64,000 bases of DNA from Segatella hominis (GCF_004535825.1 NZ_SGVY01000017.1:1-64000), one strand, 5' to 3'. Shown: positions 26,422-35,325, counted from the stretch's first letter. The notes: a model not told the origin generated them from the sequence alone. Numbers and translations: made by a program.

Positions 26422-28755
26422 TTACTTGAGATAATCGAAGAAATAGTTGCTGATGCGCTCATGCAGGTGAGTGCTCTGGTGTCCGCGCATATTGTGAGGC
26501 TCACCTGGATAGACGAAGAAGTCTGGCTGAGTGCCGGCTGCGATGCAGGCTTTCAGGAAGGTGAGACAATGCTGAGGCACCACTGTTACGTCGTTGAGAC
26601 CCTGGATAATCTGCAACTTGCCTTTCAGATTCTTGGCCTGATAGAGCAGAGAGGTCTTCTTGTAGCCCTCAGGATTGGTCTGAGGAGTATCCATATAGCG
26701 CTCGCCATACATTACCTCGTACCAGTGCCAGTCGATGACTGGGCCACCTGCCACGCCTACCTTGAATACCTCTGGATAGTGGGTCATCAGCGAGATGGTC
26801 ATGAATCCGCCGAAGCTCCATCCGTGTACTCCGATTCTGTCGGCATCCACGTATGGCAGGGTCTTCAGATATTCCACGCCCTGCATCTGGTCTTGCATCT
26901 CCACCTGTCCCAGCTGGCGGAATGTAGCCTGCTCGAAAGCCTTGCCACGGTTCTCGCTGCCTCTGTTGTCGAGGATGAAGAGCAGGTATCCCTTCTCTGC
27001 CATGTAGGTTTCCCATCCGCGGCTGGAGTAGTTCCAGCGGGCATCCACATTGTGGGCGTGAGGACCACCATATACATATATTATAGTAGGATACTTCTTG
27101 TTAGGGTCGAAGTTCACTGGCTTCACCATGCGGTAGTAGAGGTCTGTCTCGCCGTCGTTGGCCTTGATGGAGCCGCAACTGTACTCTGGCACGTTGTATC
27201 CCTTCCAAGGGTTTTCGGCTGTGAAGTAAGCCGTGCGCTTGCCGTTGGCAGTATTTACGATAGCTATCTTGCGAGGCAGGGTCGGTGTGGAGTAGTTGTC
27301 GTAGATATACTCTCCGTTCTGGCTCAGCGTAGCGTTGTGCCATCCCTTGCCGCAGTCGTCTATCATCTTTCGCTTGCCGGTCTTGGTATCCACGCTGAAG
27401 ATATTGCGCTGGATAGGTGAGCACTCGTTGCTGGCGATGATGATGCTCTTGTTCTTGGCATTGAAGCCGAGCACGTCCATCACTTCCCACTTGCCGCTTG
27501 TCAGCTGCTTGATTTCGAGCGACTCTGTGTTGCTTGCCATGCGGCTGCCGTGCTTGCCTAAGGTGCAGAGATAGAGGTGGTTGTAGCCATCCTTGCGGCT
27601 CTGCATGATGAAGCTGCTGCTGTCCCAAGGCAGGAACTGGATAGGGTGGCATGGCTCTACGTATTTCTCGTCGGTCTCGCGGTACAGTTCGCCTGTCTTC
27701 TCACCCGTCTCTGCGCTGTAGGCAGTCAGGCGGCAGTCGTTCTGGTCGCGGTTCAACTCAAACATATAGATGGTCTTGCCGTTTGGGCTCCATGCGATAT
27801 TGGTGAAGTAGCGGTCTGTAGGGTCGCCAGCTTTCAGATAGATGGTCTTTCCGGTGAGGCAGTCGAATACGCCTACGGTCACCTTGTGTGAGGTCTCTCC
27901 TGCCATCGGATATTTGTCTGGTGCCGGAGTAGCGATGCAGCTCTGAGTCTCTAGATGGTCGAATCCGATTTCCGGGATGTCCACCTGCGGATAGTCGGTC
28001 ACCATGCTCTGATCCATGCGGTAGAATGCCAGCTTCTCTCCGTTCGGGCTCCAGAATGTGCCCTTTGAGATGCCGAATTCATCGCGGTGAACGCTCTGCC
28101 CATATACGATTTCGCGGCTTCCGTCGGTAGAAATCTGGAAATCGTGCGATTTCTTGTCCTTGGTCATGGCATTGTAGTTGGCCACGTCGAAGGTGCGCAC
28201 GTACAGGTTGCTGCCCTTGAGATAGGCGAATGCATTCTGCTGGGCATTGGCTTCCAGCAGGCTTTCGCCTTCAGCATATTCCATTTCGCTGATGAGCTTG
28301 TGCTTCTTGAAGTCGATGGTGAACAGCTTGCTGCCGTTGCTCACCATTACGATGCTTTTGCCTGCGAATGGGAACTGTGCATTGTATAGAGCTCTTACCT
28401 TGATATCCTTGGTAGGGGCTATCCACTGGTTGATCTGGTCGATGCTGAAGAGCTTGGTCTCCTTGCCCGTCGTCTTGTTGACGAGATAGCAGGCGTCGAT
28501 GTCCTGTCTTACGAGTTCATCGCCCCACCAGGTGCACCAGCGGTTTTTCGCTACCATGTTGCGGTAGTTGTTGCCTCCGAAGTTCAGGTCTTCCAGTGTG
28601 AAGGCCTTGTCTCCCTTCTGGGCAGCCACTACTGGGAATGTTTCTGTATGAGTCTTTGAAGCCTTGCCCTGTGCCGAAGCCTCGCCGGCATTCATAGCCA
28701 TCATTGAAATCATAGCGGCGAAAGTTAATTTATAAATTGAATTCTTTAGAATCAT
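26422..28755 (-). CDS. Prolyl oligopeptidase family dipeptidyl peptidase (S9B, DPP IV type)
   Basis: A 777-residue exopeptidase with a signal peptide (about 1-28, ending ASA-Q), a DPPIV_N beta-propeller (about 100-480) and a C-terminal alpha/beta hydrolase. The catalytic triad is Ser647 in GWSFGG, Asp722 in GLNDV and His754 in PHNMRGH. Such periplasmic or surface enzymes remove X-Pro or X-Ala dipeptides from peptides. No EE dipeptide typical of true DPP IV was pinned down, so DPP IV against related S9B specificity is open. It is preceded by a hairpin-rich gap of 136 bases. Confidence 0.9.
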   Translation of the reverse strand: MILKNSIYKLTFAAMISMMAMNAGEASAQGKASKTHTETFPVVAAQKGDKAFTLEDLNFGGNNYRNMVAKNRWCTWWGDELVRQDIDACYLVNKTTGKETKLFSIDQINQWIAPTKDIKVRALYNAQFPFAGKSIVMVSNGSKLFTIDFKKHKLISEMEYAEGESLLEANAQQNAFAYLKGSNLYVRTFDVANYNAMTKDKKSHDFQISTDGSREIVYGQSVHRDEFGISKGTFWSPNGEKLAFYRMDQSMVTDYPQVDIPEIGFDHLETQSCIATPAPDKYPMAGETSHKVTVGVFDCLTGKTIYLKAGDPTDRYFTNIAWSPNGKTIYMFELNRDQNDCRLTAYSAETGEKTGELYRETDEKYVEPCHPIQFLPWDSSSFIMQSRKDGYNHLYLCTLGKHGSRMASNTESLEIKQLTSGKWEVMDVLGFNAKNKSIIIASNECSPIQRNIFSVDTKTGKRKMIDDCGKGWHNATLSQNGEYIYDNYSTPTLPRKIAIVNTANGKRTAYFTAENPWKGYNVPEYSCGSIKANDGETDLYYRMVKPVNFDPNKKYPTIIYVYGGPHAHNVDARWNYSSRGWETYMAEKGYLLFILDNRGSENRGKAFEQATFRQLGQVEMQDQMQGVEYLKTLPYVDADRIGVHGWSFGGFMTISLMTHYPEVFKVGVAGGPVIDWHWYEVMYGERYMDTPQTNPEGYKKTSLLYQAKNLKGKLQIIQGLNDVTVVPQHCLTFLKACIAAGTQPDFFVYPGEPHNMRGHQSTHLHERISNYFFDYLK

Positions 28756-28789
28756 ACTTTTTTGAAAATATTTTTGTTATATTCTCTCA

Positions 28790-28872
28790 TCATGCAGCGT
28801 AACATTGCGTCATGTATGATAACCAGCTGATAATCAGATGGTTGGTACGTGACACCCTATTTCGCTGCATGA
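28790..28872. other. Three-tier nested hairpin in the gap between two minus-strand genes
   Basis: Three stems nest around one centre. The outer is TCATGCAGCG with CGCTGCATGA (10 pairs). The middle is GTCATGTA with TACGTGAC (8 pairs, one G-T). The inner is AACCAGCTGAT with ATCAGATGGTT around TAA (10 of 11 pairs). The 83-base element fills most of the gap 28756-28891. It could be an intercistronic RNA structure, a stand-alone RNA or a REP/MITE-like palindrome. Confidence 0.7.
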
Positions 28873-28891
28873 GGTCTTAACTTATTCTTTC

Positions 28892-30508
28892 TTAATCTTC
28901 ATCGTAGTTGGAGAAGTCACGCTTTCCTCCGCGCTTGAAATCTCTGCCGCCCTTACGGTCGCCCTTGAATCCGCCGCGCTTTCCGCCGAAACTCTTTCCT
29001 CCAAAGTCCTTTCCTTCGAAATCTCTGCCACCCTTACGGTCGCCCTTGAATCCGCCACGCTTTCCGCCGAAGTCCTTGCCGCCTTTACGGTCGCCTTTGA
29101 ATCCACGGCCTCCGCGCTTGTCGTCGTCATCATCGCCTCTGCGGCTGTCGCTGATGCGAGGTCTGCCTCCACGGCGAATTTCCTCGCGGCGCTTCTCGAA
29201 GTCCTCGAGTCGGTGGGTATGGAACTTGAATGAACGGATGTCGTCTTCCTCGTTCTCAGTCTCCTCAGTGATGCGCTTCTTGAATTCGCGTTCCTTCTTG
29301 AATCTGTGCTTCTGAGCCATCTCTTTCTTCTCGGCATCAGTCTTCACTACGCCGCCCTCAGAGCGGAAGTCCTTCATCTTGCCGTCGAACATTACGTACT
29401 TTCTGAATTCGCATTCCAGACTGCCGTTGAATACCGGAATCTTGATAGAAGGCTTCAATCCTATCTGCTCGAAACATTCCTCGCGGTAGCTCAGCACCCA
29501 AGCCTCGTTGCCGGCAAAAGCCTTCTTGAATCGCTCGCCTATCATCTTATAGGTGTTGAGGAGGTTAGGGGTAGAGATGCGCTCTCCGTATGGAGGATTC
29601 ATTACGATGATGCTCTTCTCGGCAGGCTGCTGGAAATCCTTGAAGTCCTGGTGCTGGATGGTGATATCCTTGGTGAGACCTGCTGCACGCACGTTGAGGT
29701 TGGCAGTATTCACGGCCTTCATATCCACGTCGTAGCCGTAGATGTGGTGCTCGAACTCGCGCTCCTGTGAGTCGTCGTTGTAGATGGCATCGAAGAGATC
29801 CTTGTCGAAATCATTCCACTTCTCGAATGCGAATTCCTTGCGGAATACACCTGGAGAGATGTTGCGGGCTATCAGGGCAGCCTCGATGGCGATGGTGCCT
29901 GAACCGCACATTGGGTCGATGAAATCGCACTCGCCCTTCCAGCCGGTCATCAGGATCATGCCTGCTGCGAGCACCTCGTTGAGCGGTGCTTCTACCTGCT
30001 CCTGGCGGTATCCGCGGCGGTGGAGGCTCTCGCCACTTGAGTCGAGGCTCAGTGTGGCCTTGTCTTCAGCGATGTGGATATTGAGACGGATGTCTGGGTT
30101 GGAAACGCTGATGTTAGGACGTGTGCCCATCTTCTCGCGGAACCAATCTACGATGGCATCCTTTACCTTATAGGTTACGAATCGGGAGTTGCGGAACTCC
30201 TCTGAATAGACTACAGAATCTACCGAGAAAGTCTTCTTTACGTCGAGGATGTCGTCCCACTTGATTTTCTGCACTTCGTCGTAAACCTCCTCTGCGCTAC
30301 GAGCCTTGAAGTGCTTGATAGGCTTGAGAATACGGATGGCAGTGTGCAACTGGAAGTTGGCACGATACATCATTTCCTTGTCGCCTGTGAAAGATACCAT
30401 GCGGCGACCTATTTGTACATTGTTGGCACCCAGCTGGGTGAGCTCCTCAGCCAAGACTGGTTCCAGACCCATAAAGGTCTTGGCAATGAGTTCAAATTCC
30501 TGTTCCAT
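28892..30508 (-). CDS. rlmL: THUMP-domain class I SAM-dependent RNA methyltransferase (RlmL N-half type)
   Basis: The 538-residue protein has an N-terminal ferredoxin-like/THUMP region (about 1-155). A Rossmann methyltransferase follows, with motif I DPMCGSGTIAIEAALIARN near 200 and NPPYGERIS near 300. This matches the m2G2445-forming half of E. coli RlmL. Unusually, the last 100 residues are a charged, Gly/Arg/Lys-rich tail containing three GFKGDRKGG repeats, encoded by DNA repeats. The tail resembles RGG-box RNA-binding tails. Its start overlaps the end of cysE by 17 bases, so translation is probably coupled. Confidence 0.85.
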   Translation of the reverse strand: MEQEFELIAKTFMGLEPVLAEELTQLGANNVQIGRRMVSFTGDKEMMYRANFQLHTAIRILKPIKHFKARSAEEVYDEVQKIKWDDILDVKKTFSVDSVVYSEEFRNSRFVTYKVKDAIVDWFREKMGTRPNISVSNPDIRLNIHIAEDKATLSLDSSGESLHRRGYRQEQVEAPLNEVLAAGMILMTGWKGECDFIDPMCGSGTIAIEAALIARNISPGVFRKEFAFEKWNDFDKDLFDAIYNDDSQEREFEHHIYGYDVDMKAVNTANLNVRAAGLTKDITIQHQDFKDFQQPAEKSIIVMNPPYGERISTPNLLNTYKMIGERFKKAFAGNEAWVLSYREECFEQIGLKPSIKIPVFNGSLECEFRKYVMFDGKMKDFRSEGGVVKTDAEKKEMAQKHRFKKEREFKKRITEETENEEDDIRSFKFHTHRLEDFEKRREEIRRGGRPRISDSRRGDDDDDKRGGRGFKGDRKGGKDFGGKRGGFKGDRKGGRDFEGKDFGGKSFGGKRGGFKGDRKGGRDFKRGGKRDFSNYDED

Positions 30509-31433
30509 TATTGAATTCTATATCTAATAAACTTTGTTTTTCTTTCTTATACTTTTTTGTTTTCGGCTGCATATCCTTGGTCACCCATACGTTGGCTCCC
30601 ACTACGCATCCCTTGCCGATAGTGATTCTGCCCAAGATAGTGGCGTTGGCATATACGATGACGTCGTCTTGCAGGATAGGGTGGCGAGGTATTCCCTTGA
30701 TAGGGTTGCCGTCCTTGTCGAGCGGGAAGCTCTTGGCTCCGAGGGTTACGCCCTGATAGAGCTTCACATTGTCTCCGATGATGCAGGTGGCTCCTATCAC
30801 TACACCCGTACCGTGGTCGATGGTGAAGTGCTTGCCGATGGTGGCTTCCGGGTGGATGTCGATGCCCGTTTCAGAGTGGGCCAGCTCGGTCATCATTCTC
30901 GGTATCAGCGGTACGCCCAGCTTGTAGAGCTCATGCGCCAGTCGGTAGTTGGTGATGGCCTTGATGACGGGGTAGCAGGAGATGATCTCTCCCTGGCTCA
31001 CTGCCGCCGGATCGCCCTCGTAGGCAGCTTCTATGTCTGTGGCGAGTATCTTTCTGAGTCTCGGAAATTCCATGATGGCTTTGGCGGCGATGACTCCGGC
31101 TTTAGCCCTCTGGTGCTGCAGCTCTGCAGGGGTTTCGTGCTCGCAGTCGTTGGCAAAACAGAGACCGGCAAGAATCTGTTCGCTTAGCTTTTCATAGAGT
31201 TTTTCAACTCTTACTCCGATGTGATACTTGATAGTGGAGATATTGACGGATGAGTTGCCGAAATATCCCGGGAAAAGGATGGAGCGAGACAGACTGATGA
31301 TTTCTTCGAGCGCCTTGCCCGAAGGGAGTGGATTTCCGTCTCGATGCTGATGAAACAGACCTTTCAGTGACTCTGGGCATGAAAGTTCCTCGATGGTCTC
31401 AGTCAGCTGATGAGTTAATGTATCTTTACTCAT
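30492..31433 (-). CDS. cysE: Serine O-acetyltransferase
   Basis: A 313-residue left-handed beta-helix (hexapeptide) acyltransferase. The active region reads ETGIDIHPEATIGKHFTIDHGTGVVIG, followed by QGVTLGAKS and IPRHPILQDDVIVYANATILG, typical of CysE. It acetylates L-serine in cysteine synthesis in the cytosol. The N-terminal helical domain is long (about 170 residues), as in the EpsC-like subgroup. It is upstream of the RNA methyltransferase and overlaps it. No cysK is nearby. Confidence 0.9.
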   Translation of the reverse strand: MSKDTLTHQLTETIEELSCPESLKGLFHQHRDGNPLPSGKALEEIISLSRSILFPGYFGNSSVNISTIKYHIGVRVEKLYEKLSEQILAGLCFANDCEHETPAELQHQRAKAGVIAAKAIMEFPRLRKILATDIEAAYEGDPAAVSQGEIISCYPVIKAITNYRLAHELYKLGVPLIPRMMTELAHSETGIDIHPEATIGKHFTIDHGTGVVIGATCIIGDNVKLYQGVTLGAKSFPLDKDGNPIKGIPRHPILQDDVIVYANATILGRITIGKGCVVGANVWVTKDMQPKTKKYKKEKQSLLDIEFNNGTGI

Positions 31434-31664
31434 TGTTATTCAGTGTGTCAATAAATTCGTTGCAAAATTACAATAAAAGATTGAAATCTCCAAATCAAAA
31501 AGCCGAGATAAGCGATTTTTTTTCAAAACTGACTTTAAAAATATGTTAAAGAGTAGAATATTGGGGATATTTTGCTGGATTTGCTTGTTTTTCTGAGTGT
31601 TTTTTGAGCATTAGGGATGTTTTTTTTGATTATTTGTGTAGTTTGTTCTTCACCAGTTTTTGAG

Positions 31665-33032
31665 TTATTTCACCGGAATCTCTCCTGCTTTCTTTAATCT
31701 GTTCATATCCCTGAAAGCACTCCAGGCGATAGGAATGGCCATGGTAAAGCTGCATGCATCTGCCCAAGCCTGACACATTTCCACGCCCAGCAGATCAAAG
31801 AAATGAGGCAATATAAAGATGAGCGGAATGAAGAAAAGTCCGCTTCTGGCTGCTGCCACAAGATTGGCACGGATAGGTTTGCGGATGGTCTGCATCAGCA
31901 TATTGGTGAGTACAATGGTTGATACAAGCGGAAAGCTGAGCACCTGCCATTGCAGAGCTGCAGCTCCTACATGGATCACGTCTGGATCGCTACGGAACAG
32001 GCCGATGATGGACTCGGAGAAAACAAAGCCTGCCAGCGCACATACAGAGAGAAATACTGTACCGCATTTGATACAGAAATAGAAGGCTTCCTTCACTCGC
32101 TGGTACAGATGGGCGCCATAGCAGAAACCGCAGAGTGGCTGGAAGCCCTGTCCCAGTCCGATGACGATTGCATAAGTGAAGAAAGAGATGCGCGTTACGA
32201 TGCTCATGCCCGCAATGGCAGCATCACCGTAGGCTCCGGCTGCCACGTTGAGCAGAATGGTGGATACACTGCCCAATCCCTGTCGCGAAAGGGAGGGCGT
32301 GCCGCCAAAAATGATTTCCTTCGCAAGTTGTTTATTAGGAGTAAAGTCTTTTAGGCGGATTCTGATATTCTGCCCCCTTCTACTCATCAGAAAGAGCATC
32401 AGGCAACCGAAAATCTGGCTGATGAGGGTGGCAATGGCGGCTCCGGTAATGCCCATACAGAAGTAGATGATGAGCAGCGGAGCGAGTACCAGATTGAGCA
32501 AAACTCCCGACAGGATGCCCTTCATCGCCGACATTGTGTTGCCCTGAAAACGCATCTGATTGTTCAGTGTGAGCGACATTGTCATGAAGGGAGCGCCGAG
32601 CATGACGATGCCTAAGTAGCGCTCTGTATAGGGCAGGATGGTGGGTGTGGAACCCAGGAAGATGGCGAGCGGAGTGATGAAAATCTGTCCCAGGATGGCG
32701 ATGAGAAGCCCGGCAAAGAAGCTCAGTATAAAGCCCGTAGAGGCCATCTGCTCTGCTTTCCGGTGCTCCTTGGCTCCCAACTGGCGGGAAATATAATTGC
32801 CTGAGCCGTGACCGAAGAAGAAGCCTACTGCCTGAATGATGGCCATCACCGAGAAGGAAATGCCCACGGCAGCTACGCTTTGCGTATTGATAGTGCCCAC
32901 GAAATAGGTGTCGGCGAGGTTGTACATGCTCGTCGACAGCATACTGATGATTGTAGGGATTGCCATCGTGAAAATGACTCTATGAACTGGTGCATGAGTC
33001 AGGAAAGTGTAGTTGTCTCTCTCTCTTTTCAT
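31665..33032 (-). CDS. MATE family multidrug efflux transporter
   Basis: A 455-residue protein with 12 predicted membrane segments and MatE signatures in both halves (MAIPTIISMLSTSMYNLADTYFVG; FGGTPSLSRQGLGSVSTILLN). It exports cationic compounds using a Na+ or H+ gradient in the inner membrane. The start at 33032 is only 4 bases from a consensus -7 box, so the mRNA is probably leaderless. The next in-frame Met (residue 23) would cut into the first helix region. The substrate is unknown. The 230-base gap to cysE downstream is AT-rich and empty. Confidence 0.9.
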   Translation of the reverse strand: MKRERDNYTFLTHAPVHRVIFTMAIPTIISMLSTSMYNLADTYFVGTINTQSVAAVGISFSVMAIIQAVGFFFGHGSGNYISRQLGAKEHRKAEQMASTGFILSFFAGLLIAILGQIFITPLAIFLGSTPTILPYTERYLGIVMLGAPFMTMSLTLNNQMRFQGNTMSAMKGILSGVLLNLVLAPLLIIYFCMGITGAAIATLISQIFGCLMLFLMSRRGQNIRIRLKDFTPNKQLAKEIIFGGTPSLSRQGLGSVSTILLNVAAGAYGDAAIAGMSIVTRISFFTYAIVIGLGQGFQPLCGFCYGAHLYQRVKEAFYFCIKCGTVFLSVCALAGFVFSESIIGLFRSDPDVIHVGAAALQWQVLSFPLVSTIVLTNMLMQTIRKPIRANLVAAARSGLFFIPLIFILPHFFDLLGVEMCQAWADACSFTMAIPIAWSAFRDMNRLKKAGEIPVK

Positions 33033-33036
33033 GCTG

Positions 33037-33044
33037 CAAAGGTA
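33037..33044 (-). promoter_or_regulatory. Promoter of the MATE gene abutting its start codon
   Basis: On the minus strand TACCTTTG is followed by CAGC and then the ATG. A weak TTG at 33067-33065 sits 20 bases upstream. Transcription would begin at or next to the A of the start codon. Confidence 0.65.
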
Positions 33045-33137
33045 AGAAGTTTTGTCGTAAGAGCCAAGAAAGTATGTTTAAATTATCTGAAATGAAAAAT
33101 AATTTAGTTATTTAGGTTTTATTCTTGCGGACAAGTG

Positions 33138-33168
33138 TTTGTCGTATCAGAAATTTATTGTACCTTTG
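33138..33168 (+). promoter_or_regulatory. Full-consensus promoter upstream of the 33.5-38.1 kb operon
   Basis: TTTG (33138-33141), 19 bases, then TACCTTTG (33161-33168) is a full match to the Bacteroides consensus. The first large ORF begins at 33490, giving a leader of about 315 bases. A 35-codon frame at 33219-33326 lies in that leader; it was not called. Confidence 0.7.
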
Positions 33169-33309
33169 CATCCGTTAAAAATATTAGTTTGTGTCATTAA
33201 AGGGGTGTCTGCGTCTCTATGAATGTTGTTTTGTATCCAAAGTATGTTCAAAATACAGGAGTGCTGATACGTTCCTTTATATACATTCTACTGAACTTTC
33301 GCATATCAG

Positions 33310-33433
33310 GAAGTTTAAGGAGTTAAGGAAGTTAAGGAGTTAAGACGTATGTCTTGTAGCTTAATAACTACGCCAAAAAGCCTATTGTCTTAACTCCTCA
33401 GCGACCGTAGGGAGCGATAACTCCTTTAACTTC
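33310..33433. repeat. Inverted GTTAAGGAGTTAAG repeats in the operon leader
   Basis: GAAGTTTAAGGAGTTA (33310-33325) pairs with TAACTCCTTTAACTTC (33418-33433) at 15 of 16 positions. GGAGTTAAGAC (33336-33346) pairs perfectly with GTCTTAACTCC (33387-33397). The left arm itself is a direct repeat of GTTAAGGA. The whole would fold into a long hairpin in the leader RNA. Confidence 0.7.
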
Positions 33434-33489
33434 ATTAACTTCTGAACTTGCGAAACTTGAATAAAAAATATATTAAACAACAATATAAT

Positions 33490-35184
33490 ATGAAATTTGC
33501 AATTATTGCTGCCGGTGAGGGCAGCCGCCTTGCGCAGGAAGGCGTAGAGGAGCCAAAGCCCTTAGTTTCTGTATGTGACCAGCCGATGATAGAGCGCCTG
33601 ATGCGTATCTTCGTGGATTGTGGAGCATCAGAAATCGTGGTCATCATCAACGAACAGAGTACCAGCGTGCATCGTTATCTGAAGAAGCTGGATCTGCCTG
33701 TGCCGCTCAAAATCATTGTGAAAACTACCCCAAGCTCTATGCACAGCCTTCATGCCCTGTCGCCTTATCTCAGGGGTGAACGCTTCTGCCTGACTACTGT
33801 TGATACGATTTTCCGTGAAGAGGAATTCAAGAAATATATCCGCCATTTTGAGCGCGTCAAAGATATCGACGGCTGCATGGCTGTGACTCCTTACGTGGAC
33901 GACGAGAAGCCTCTCTGGGTAGGCGTGAAGGAGCAGACCGGCGCGGAGGGGGAGAGTCTCATAGACCAGCAGGGATACCGATGCAAGCCGCTTATCACCG
34001 GTTTCCACGACCAGTGCGAGGGCGACGACCATCTGATTTCTGGTGGCATCTACTGTCTGGGCGACAAGGCCCTCGATGTGCTCGATCATTGTATGGAGCA
34101 GGGCATGAGCCGAATGCGCAACTTCCAGCGCCAGCTTGTGGCTGAAGGGCTGCGCCTGGAGGCTTATCCTATCGATAAGATTCTCGATGTGGATCATAAG
34201 GAGGATATCGCCAAGGCAAGAAAATTCCTGCTGCCTTTGGAAGGCAAGATTATCGATGGTATCATGCGCGATAGCAGTTTCTCACCCAACTGTGTAAATA
34301 GCGACGCTGCCATCTTTAATGCTGTGAGTGAGCAACTGAAGGCTCTCGGAGCGACAGTTTATCCATGCCGTGAGTATTCTAATGATGAGCAAGTTAGTCA
34401 CTTTACAAAGCCTGAAGAGTATTCTGAGTTTATGAACACGGTTTGGTTTGTGAACGATGTGGCTGGCTATTTCAGTATGGCTCGCAGCAACAATGCACTC
34501 AAGATGTTGGAAGTAGCTATGGCCGATGGCCTTCCTGGACTGAACACTCCGGTGGGCGTGATGAACTGCGTGAGATCGGAGATGACCAGCCTGCTGATGG
34601 AGGACGGTATCCCGATGCCGAAGAGCAAGATAGTGGAATCTTTTGACGGTCTGGGCGACTGGGATATCTATCCATGCTGGCTGAAGCGTGGGAATGCCTG
34701 TGCACAGCAGAAGGAGGATACCTGCTATGTGGAGACCCGCGAGGAAGCTGAGAAGGTATTGCAGAGTTTCGATATGAGAAACATTTCTCCGGTGGTTCTC
34801 AATGAACATCTGAAGGGTGACCTCGTGAAGTTTTATGGCGTGGAAGGCACTGATTTCTTCTACTGGTTCTATCCGTCAAAGTGCGGTCATCGCAGCAAGT
34901 TCGGTCTTGAAGTAATCAACGGCGATGCGCAGGGTATTCCATTCGTGGTGGAGGATTTGAAAAAGACTGCCGACAGGGCTGCCACGGTGCTCGAGACTCC
35001 TATCTACGGCGGCGACTGCATCATATCCGAGGATGGCAGTTTCAGAATTATCGACTTCAACGACTGGCCAAGCTTCGCTCCTTGCCGTGATACTGCTGCT
35101 TATTATATAGCCAAGCGTCTCTGCATGGAATTCGAAAAGCATCCGTTTATTGAGGGCGTAACGGATTTCGAGAAAGCAGAATAG
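33490..35184 (+). CDS. Nucleotidyltransferase / ATP-grasp-like fusion protein
   Basis: The 564-residue product has two parts. Residues 1 to about 240 form a MobA-like NTP transferase: FAIIAAGEGSRLAQEGVEEPKPLV loop and metal-binding TTVDT. Residues about 250-555 resemble an ATP-grasp ligase, ending in a DCIISEDGSFRIIDFNDWPSF segment with metal-type D-x-N residues. It could activate a phospho-alcohol as CDP- or other NDP-alcohol and ligate something else to it; this is inferred from the CDP-alcohol transferase gene downstream. The ATG at 33490 is preferred to one at 33448 because it starts the Rossmann strand directly. It is first in a four-gene unit. Confidence 0.75.
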   Translation: MKFAIIAAGEGSRLAQEGVEEPKPLVSVCDQPMIERLMRIFVDCGASEIVVIINEQSTSVHRYLKKLDLPVPLKIIVKTTPSSMHSLHALSPYLRGERFCLTTVDTIFREEEFKKYIRHFERVKDIDGCMAVTPYVDDEKPLWVGVKEQTGAEGESLIDQQGYRCKPLITGFHDQCEGDDHLISGGIYCLGDKALDVLDHCMEQGMSRMRNFQRQLVAEGLRLEAYPIDKILDVDHKEDIAKARKFLLPLEGKIIDGIMRDSSFSPNCVNSDAAIFNAVSEQLKALGATVYPCREYSNDEQVSHFTKPEEYSEFMNTVWFVNDVAGYFSMARSNNALKMLEVAMADGLPGLNTPVGVMNCVRSEMTSLLMEDGIPMPKSKIVESFDGLGDWDIYPCWLKRGNACAQQKEDTCYVETREEAEKVLQSFDMRNISPVVLNEHLKGDLVKFYGVEGTDFFYWFYPSKCGHRSKFGLEVINGDAQGIPFVVEDLKKTADRAATVLETPIYGGDCIISEDGSFRIIDFNDWPSFAPCRDTAAYYIAKRLCMEFEKHPFIEGVTDFEKAE

Positions 35185-35194
35185 AGAAGGGAAT

Positions 35195-35295
35195 CCCTGA
35201 GATAATCTCTTTCTGAAGTCCTTGAGATTGTTTCTTGCGAAGGTCTCAGAGATTATCTCTTTCGAGACTCCTTGAGATGATCTTTTTCGAGAATT
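35195..35295. repeat. Four degenerate CCTTGAGATNATCTCTTTCGAGA repeats
   Basis: Four imperfect copies of about 25 bases follow the stop at 35184: CCTGAGATAATCTCTTTCTG, CCTTGAGATTGTTTCTTGCG, CTCAGAGATTATCTCTTTCG and CCTTGAGATGATCTTTTTCG. Each has an internal GAGATNATCTC dyad. Related CTTCAAGAGG-type motifs recur at 42060-42160. Confidence 0.6.
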
Positions 35296-35325
35296 CAGTA
35301 AATATAGAAAAAAAGAAAATCCTTT

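Noticed and set aside
26461-27420. 319-codon open frame antisense to the S9 peptidase
   Set aside because: It mirrors the codons of the peptidase, whose catalytic motifs are intact; no promoter or domain supports it. The same holds for long antisense frames at 39058-40068, 36310-37209 and 35295-36080.
28908-29315. 135-codon plus-strand frame rich in Pro, Arg and Ser opposite the RGG-like tail
   Set aside because: It is the complement of the repeated tail codons of the RNA methyltransferase.
33219-33326. 35-codon leader peptide in the lipid-unit leader
   Set aside because: A purine-rich AAAGGGG lies about 12 bases upstream, but the frame runs into the inverted repeat and shows no attenuator-type codon run. 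Not enough to call.
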